A stretch of DNA of 25,889 nt, taken from NCBI GenBank assembly GCA_023136305.1, contig JAGLSF010000002.1, positions 1 through 25,889 on the forward strand, written 5' to 3'. Of the stretch, positions 22,395 through 25,889 are shown one piece after another. A program made the translations under genes and the position numbers. This DNA is from Spirochaetota bacterium (GTDB lineage Bacteria; Spirochaetota; B62-G9; DRHN01). Every line of letters begins with the position of its first letter. Positions within the stretch are counted from its first letter, which is position 1. Below the pieces are notes generated by a model, which saw only the letters and a list, made by a program, of their open reading frames with translations, was not told where the DNA came from and did no database searches.

Positions 22395-23315
22395 ATGGAT
22401 ACAGGAATAGAGAAGAGGGGCCTGCTCCTCGCCCGGTTTCTCGACTACCTCTACCTGGAGAAAAACCTGTCAGGGAACACCATACATGCGTACCGGCAGG
22501 ACCTCCTGCGCTTCTTTGACTATGCTGATGCACAATTGGGCAGTTCTGTGCTCGAAATGAAGAGGCGGGACTTGATTGAGTACCTGGCCTTCTGCCGAAA
22601 ATCCGGGCTTCACCACCGTACCACATCCCGTTATCTCTCCTCCCTTCGGGCATTCTACAGGTTTTTAATCGATGAGAACGAGGCGGTGAATGACCCTACC
22701 GTGTATATCAGTTCACCCAAATCCATTGTGAATCCTCCCGAATACCTGACCCTCGAAGAGATCGATCGCTTGCTCAGCATGCCCGATGAAGGAACCATCC
22801 TGGGATTTCGCGACAAGACCATACTGGAGATCATGTACTCATGCGGACTCCGTGTTTCGGAAATCACGGACCTGTTTATCCACAATGTTCGATTCGATGA
22901 GCGGCTCATACTCGTGTTCGGCAAGGGGAGAAAGGAGCGTCTCGTACCCTTCGGTGAACGTGCATCTGAGCTGCTGAAAAGATACGTACAGTGGAGCAGG
23001 GTGGAGCTTCTGAAAGGCCGGCTATCCGATGCGCTCTTTTTGAACTTTCGCGGTGAACCGCTGGGCAGGAAGGGATTGTGGAAAATGATCAAGGGGTATG
23101 CCCGTGGAAGCGGCATCGCAAAGAATATAAAGCCCCATATCCTGCGACACTCCTTTGCCACCCATCTCATACAGAACGGCGCTGACCTGAGAATTGTACA
23201 GGAGCTCCTAGGGCATGCCGATATATCGACAACGCAGATTTATACACATCTCGATCGCGGAACGCTGATCGACTTGCACAACAAGTATCATCCCCTGCAG
23301 AAGAGCAGTACCTGA
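22395..23315 (+). CDS. xerD: tyrosine site-specific recombinase XerD-type
   Basis: A 306-residue tyrosine recombinase with an N-terminal SAM-like core-binding domain (about 8-100) and a complete catalytic set: R153 (CGLRVSE), K177 (FGKGRKERLVP), H248 and R251 (PHILRHSFATHL), H274 (LLGHADIS) and nucleophile Y283 (TQIYTH). Length, lack of extensions and the KYHP C-terminal segment suit a Xer recombinase that resolves chromosome dimers at dif with FtsK; XerC cannot be excluded. Not an integrase of a visible mobile element: no att-like repeats or phage genes are near. It starts 1 base after the radical SAM stop, in the division operon. Confidence 0.92.
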   Translation: MDTGIEKRGLLLARFLDYLYLEKNLSGNTIHAYRQDLLRFFDYADAQLGSSVLEMKRRDLIEYLAFCRKSGLHHRTTSRYLSSLRAFYRFLIDENEAVNDPTVYISSPKSIVNPPEYLTLEEIDRLLSMPDEGTILGFRDKTILEIMYSCGLRVSEITDLFIHNVRFDERLILVFGKGRKERLVPFGERASELLKRYVQWSRVELLKGRLSDALFLNFRGEPLGRKGLWKMIKGYARGSGIAKNIKPHILRHSFATHLIQNGADLRIVQELLGHADISTTQIYTHLDRGTLIDLHNKYHPLQKSST

Positions 23316-23447
23316 CAGGCTGAGGAAGATTGCCGGCAGGTGTCCTATAAGTCTTCATTGATATTGGTGTTGACTTTTGCCCGGTATAGTCTTTCATTCA
23401 AAACACAGGACGCATACCCCAATCAGCAGTATCCATCGCCTTAAACT

Positions 23448-25808
23448 ATGTTTGACCTGAAACGTCTCGAATACCCTAAAGTACTTCGCCTTCTTGCAGA
23501 TTTCTGTGTGTCAGCCTATTCAAAGGAAAGGGTCCGCAGGATAACTCCCACCGGCAACGGTGAAGAAATCGAACAGCTGTTCGGGACAATCCTCGAGCTG
23601 CGGCAGGCTTTTCAGGATGATTGCATATTCACGCAGCCCGCATTTCACAGTGTGGGAGACTGTCTCAGCAGGGCAGCAGCTCAGCACAGCTCGCTGAACA
23701 TCGAGGATTTTGTGCATATCCATGAAAACCTGCGTGCCGCAGCGACACTGAAAAAACAATGTGAGAAGTACAGTGATGAAGTACCGCTGTTCCTGGCAAG
23801 AATAAAGGGGGATATAGTCCCCACAGATTTACAGGAGGCTATTGACCGTACCATCGACTCACGCGGCACTATAAAGGAGGATGCGAGTGCCCGCCTCGAA
23901 GAGATACACACCGATCTGAGAAGGGTACGGAGTAGAATTGAAAACCTTCTGGGACTCTACCTCAATGACCCTGAAATGAGGCGTTACTTCCAGGAGCGCC
24001 ACATCACCCTGAAGGACGACCGTTACGTGGTCCCGCTGAAACAGAACTTCAAGGGTCGTATCCCCGGTGTGGTGCACACACACTCGGGAAGTGACAAGAC
24101 TGTCTTCGTGGAGCCTTTTTCCGTGGTGGACAGCAACAATGAGTTGAGGCGTTTGAACAGGGAACAGGAGCGGGAGGTACACCGCATACTTGTTGCACTG
24201 ACAGCCGCTGTTCGCAGGCAATCGGATAAACTACGGGTTGTTCAGGACGCCCTCTCAGATTTCGATATACTCGTGGCGAAGAGCAGGTTCATGGATGAGC
24301 TTTCCTGTACCGTACCCGAATACGTCGACGAGAGGAGAGTCGAGCTCAGGGGTGCCAGACACCCGCTTATCAGAGAGGACGTTGTACCCATTGATTTTAC
24401 CATAGGCGATGAGGTACACGCTGTTGTCATTACCGGTCCGAATACCGGCGGGAAAACCGTGGCCCTGAAAACCCTTGGCCTCATGGTCATGCTCGGCCAG
24501 TCGGGTATTCCCGTCCCCGCAGCGTACATGCGGACATGTGTATTCGACGCCGTGTTCTCCGATGTGGGTGATGAGAGTTCGATCGAACAGTCGCTTTCCA
24601 CCTTCTCCGCCCATATAAAGAATATTCGGGAAATCACCCTCAAGGCCGATGCGCGCAGTCTCGTACTTATCGATGAGCTCGGCGCCGGTACAGATCCCAC
24701 AGAGGGGGGAGCACTCGGCACCGCCATACTTGATCATCTCCTGGACAGAAAGATCATGACCGTCGTTACCACTCATTTCAGTTTCATTAAAATGCATGCA
24801 CTGGGCAGGGCCGGTGCAGAGGTGGCCTCTGTTGAGTTTGATCCGGTTACCTGCAGGCCAACCTACAGACTCGTCATGGGAGTGCCTGGAAGAAGCAATG
24901 CCCTGGAGGTGGCTGAGAAACTCGGCCTGGAAGCTGAAATTCTCGGTCGTTCGAGGGAGTACATTGGAGACGAGGCACAGTCCATGGATGGAATCTTCAA
25001 AAAACTTGCGGCCATGGAGCAGGAGCTCTCCAGGCGTGAGCAGGAGGTATCGAAGACGCAGGGGGAGCTCGATCGTTTGATGGTGCAGTACCGCGAAAAT
25101 CTCAGTAAACTGAATGACCGGCAGAGTAGTCTAGGTTCGGAGGTCAGGCAGGAGTTCAACAAACTCCTGCTGGAGTATAGGAAACGCCTCGAGCACAGCA
25201 TAAAACTTATCAGGGAGGAGGAGGGGTCCCGCGCTGCGATTGTGGCTGCCAGGGACACCCTGGCGGAGATACAGGAGGATTTCACCGAGTTTGCAGAAAA
25301 TATCGAGGGGGATGAGGGGAAGGGGCTTGTACAGGCAGAGTCTGCAGTTCCTGAAGATCTGGAAATTGGCGACCTCATCACGGTCGGTACGGCCAACGGC
25401 GGCACGGTACAGGGAAAGGTCGTTCAGCTCTCAGGGGACCGGGTGACGCTCCTCGCGGGTCCACTCCGCCTCACAGCCGATCTTGACCGCGTGCAGAGAG
25501 TCATTGGGGGAGGCAATAAGCACAGACAGACATGGGACTTCACGCCCGGCCATTCCCGGCCCCGGATGTTTGAGTGCGACATCCGCGGCATGCGCTATGA
25601 AGAGGCAATGGATGAAGTCAATCGTTTTGTGGACAATGCCGTCCTGAACAACCTTGAAAGGATCTCCATCATTCATGGCCTTGGAACAGGCGCGCTCCGT
25701 GAAGGAGTGCAGAAGGCCCTGCAGGCGCACAGGGATGTGTCCCATTTCGAATATGCTCGTCCCGAACAGGGCGGCTTCGGATGCACGATCGTCCATCTTC
25801 GGGGATAG
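23448..25808 (+). CDS. mutS2: MutS2 family ATPase/endonuclease
   Basis: A full-length 786-residue MutS2. It has the MutS core and clamp (about 1-300), then the ABC-type ATPase with Walker A GPNTGGKT (330-337), Walker B LVLIDELGAGTDP (405-417) and the TTHFS switch. A long coiled coil (about 520-600) and a KOW-like segment (LEIGDLITVGTANGG) follow. The C-terminal Smr nuclease domain has CDIRG near 711 and IHGLGTGALR. It lacks the mismatch-recognition domain of MutS. Family members suppress homologous recombination and, in Bacillus, rescue collided ribosomes. ATG 23448 lacks a clear SD; TATAGT at 23385-23390 is a possible -10 box. The gap to xerD (132 bases) suggests its own promoter. Confidence 0.96.
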   Translation: MFDLKRLEYPKVLRLLADFCVSAYSKERVRRITPTGNGEEIEQLFGTILELRQAFQDDCIFTQPAFHSVGDCLSRAAAQHSSLNIEDFVHIHENLRAAATLKKQCEKYSDEVPLFLARIKGDIVPTDLQEAIDRTIDSRGTIKEDASARLEEIHTDLRRVRSRIENLLGLYLNDPEMRRYFQERHITLKDDRYVVPLKQNFKGRIPGVVHTHSGSDKTVFVEPFSVVDSNNELRRLNREQEREVHRILVALTAAVRRQSDKLRVVQDALSDFDILVAKSRFMDELSCTVPEYVDERRVELRGARHPLIREDVVPIDFTIGDEVHAVVITGPNTGGKTVALKTLGLMVMLGQSGIPVPAAYMRTCVFDAVFSDVGDESSIEQSLSTFSAHIKNIREITLKADARSLVLIDELGAGTDPTEGGALGTAILDHLLDRKIMTVVTTHFSFIKMHALGRAGAEVASVEFDPVTCRPTYRLVMGVPGRSNALEVAEKLGLEAEILGRSREYIGDEAQSMDGIFKKLAAMEQELSRREQEVSKTQGELDRLMVQYRENLSKLNDRQSSLGSEVRQEFNKLLLEYRKRLEHSIKLIREEEGSRAAIVAARDTLAEIQEDFTEFAENIEGDEGKGLVQAESAVPEDLEIGDLITVGTANGGTVQGKVVQLSGDRVTLLAGPLRLTADLDRVQRVIGGGNKHRQTWDFTPGHSRPRMFECDIRGMRYEEAMDEVNRFVDNAVLNNLERISIIHGLGTGALREGVQKALQAHRDVSHFEYARPEQGGFGCTIVHLRG

Positions 25809-25826
25809 CATGGGAGAGACAACGGG

Positions 25827-25855
25827 TTGAGATATTTATAAAACTCCACTATACT
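25827..25855 (+). promoter_or_regulatory. sigma70-type promoter reading out of the window
   Basis: TTGAGA (25827-25832) and TATACT (25850-25855) each match 5 of 6 consensus positions with a 17-base spacer. It starts 19 bases after mutS2 and points right, so a gene or RNA begins beyond position 25889 with a start near 25862. Confidence 0.65.
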
Positions 25856-25889
25856 GGGGTATACCTTCTAAGTTGCCAGCATAAAAGGA

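Noticed and set aside
22395..23315. Phage or island integrase marking a mobile element
   Set aside because: Length and motifs fit a housekeeping Xer recombinase; no att repeats, tRNA target or phage genes nearby, and it is in a core operon.

Overview
This is a stretch of a bacterial chromosome of moderately high GC, most likely from a free-living spirochaete (Spirochaetales). That placement is an inference from gene content and order: a shortened division/wall cluster mraZ-rsmH-ftsL-murF-mraY-ftsW-ftsQ-ftsA-ftsZ lacking ftsI, murE, murD, murG and murC, followed by a radical SAM gene, xerD and mutS2. I could not run a phylogeny. GTG and TTG starts are common, overlaps are tight, and Shine-Dalgarno (SD) sites are usually strong.

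Positions 1-7048 are an accessory carbohydrate-acid region. A 3'-incomplete FGGY sugar kinase runs leftward. A divergent control region separates it from a rightward set: a tagaturonate-epimerase (UxaE) family protein, an MFS sugar transporter, a D-2-hydroxyacid dehydrogenase and a truncated Gfo/Idh/MocA dehydrogenase (43 codons). An uncharacterised gene follows on the minus strand, then an amidohydrolase-2 family enzyme and a short stretch that looks like decayed coding sequence. The set fits uptake and catabolism of a hexuronate or related sugar acid. The exact substrate cannot be read from the sequence.

Positions 7218-11880 are core genes: a two-domain YggT membrane protein, release factor 1 (prfA), its glutamine methyltransferase (prmC), and a bifunctional (p)ppGpp synthetase/hydrolase (rel) with an unusually short region between the TGS and C-terminal zinc-finger domains.

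Positions 11948-20949 are the division and wall cluster. It begins with a strong promoter, two TGTGGG direct repeats with a 10-bp period (the expected MraZ operator), and a hairpin with a T-run superimposed on them. Genes within it mostly overlap or abut. The exception is the murF-mraY junction, which holds a roughly 190-bp imperfect inverted repeat rich in small hairpins and ending just before the mraY SD. Positions 20945-25808 hold a TIGR03960-like radical SAM protein that may start with ATT inside the end of ftsZ, then xerD and mutS2. A good sigma70-type promoter at the right edge points to a gene beyond the window.

No rRNA, tRNA, CRISPR array or transposase gene was seen. No gene-free stretch exceeds 300 bases.
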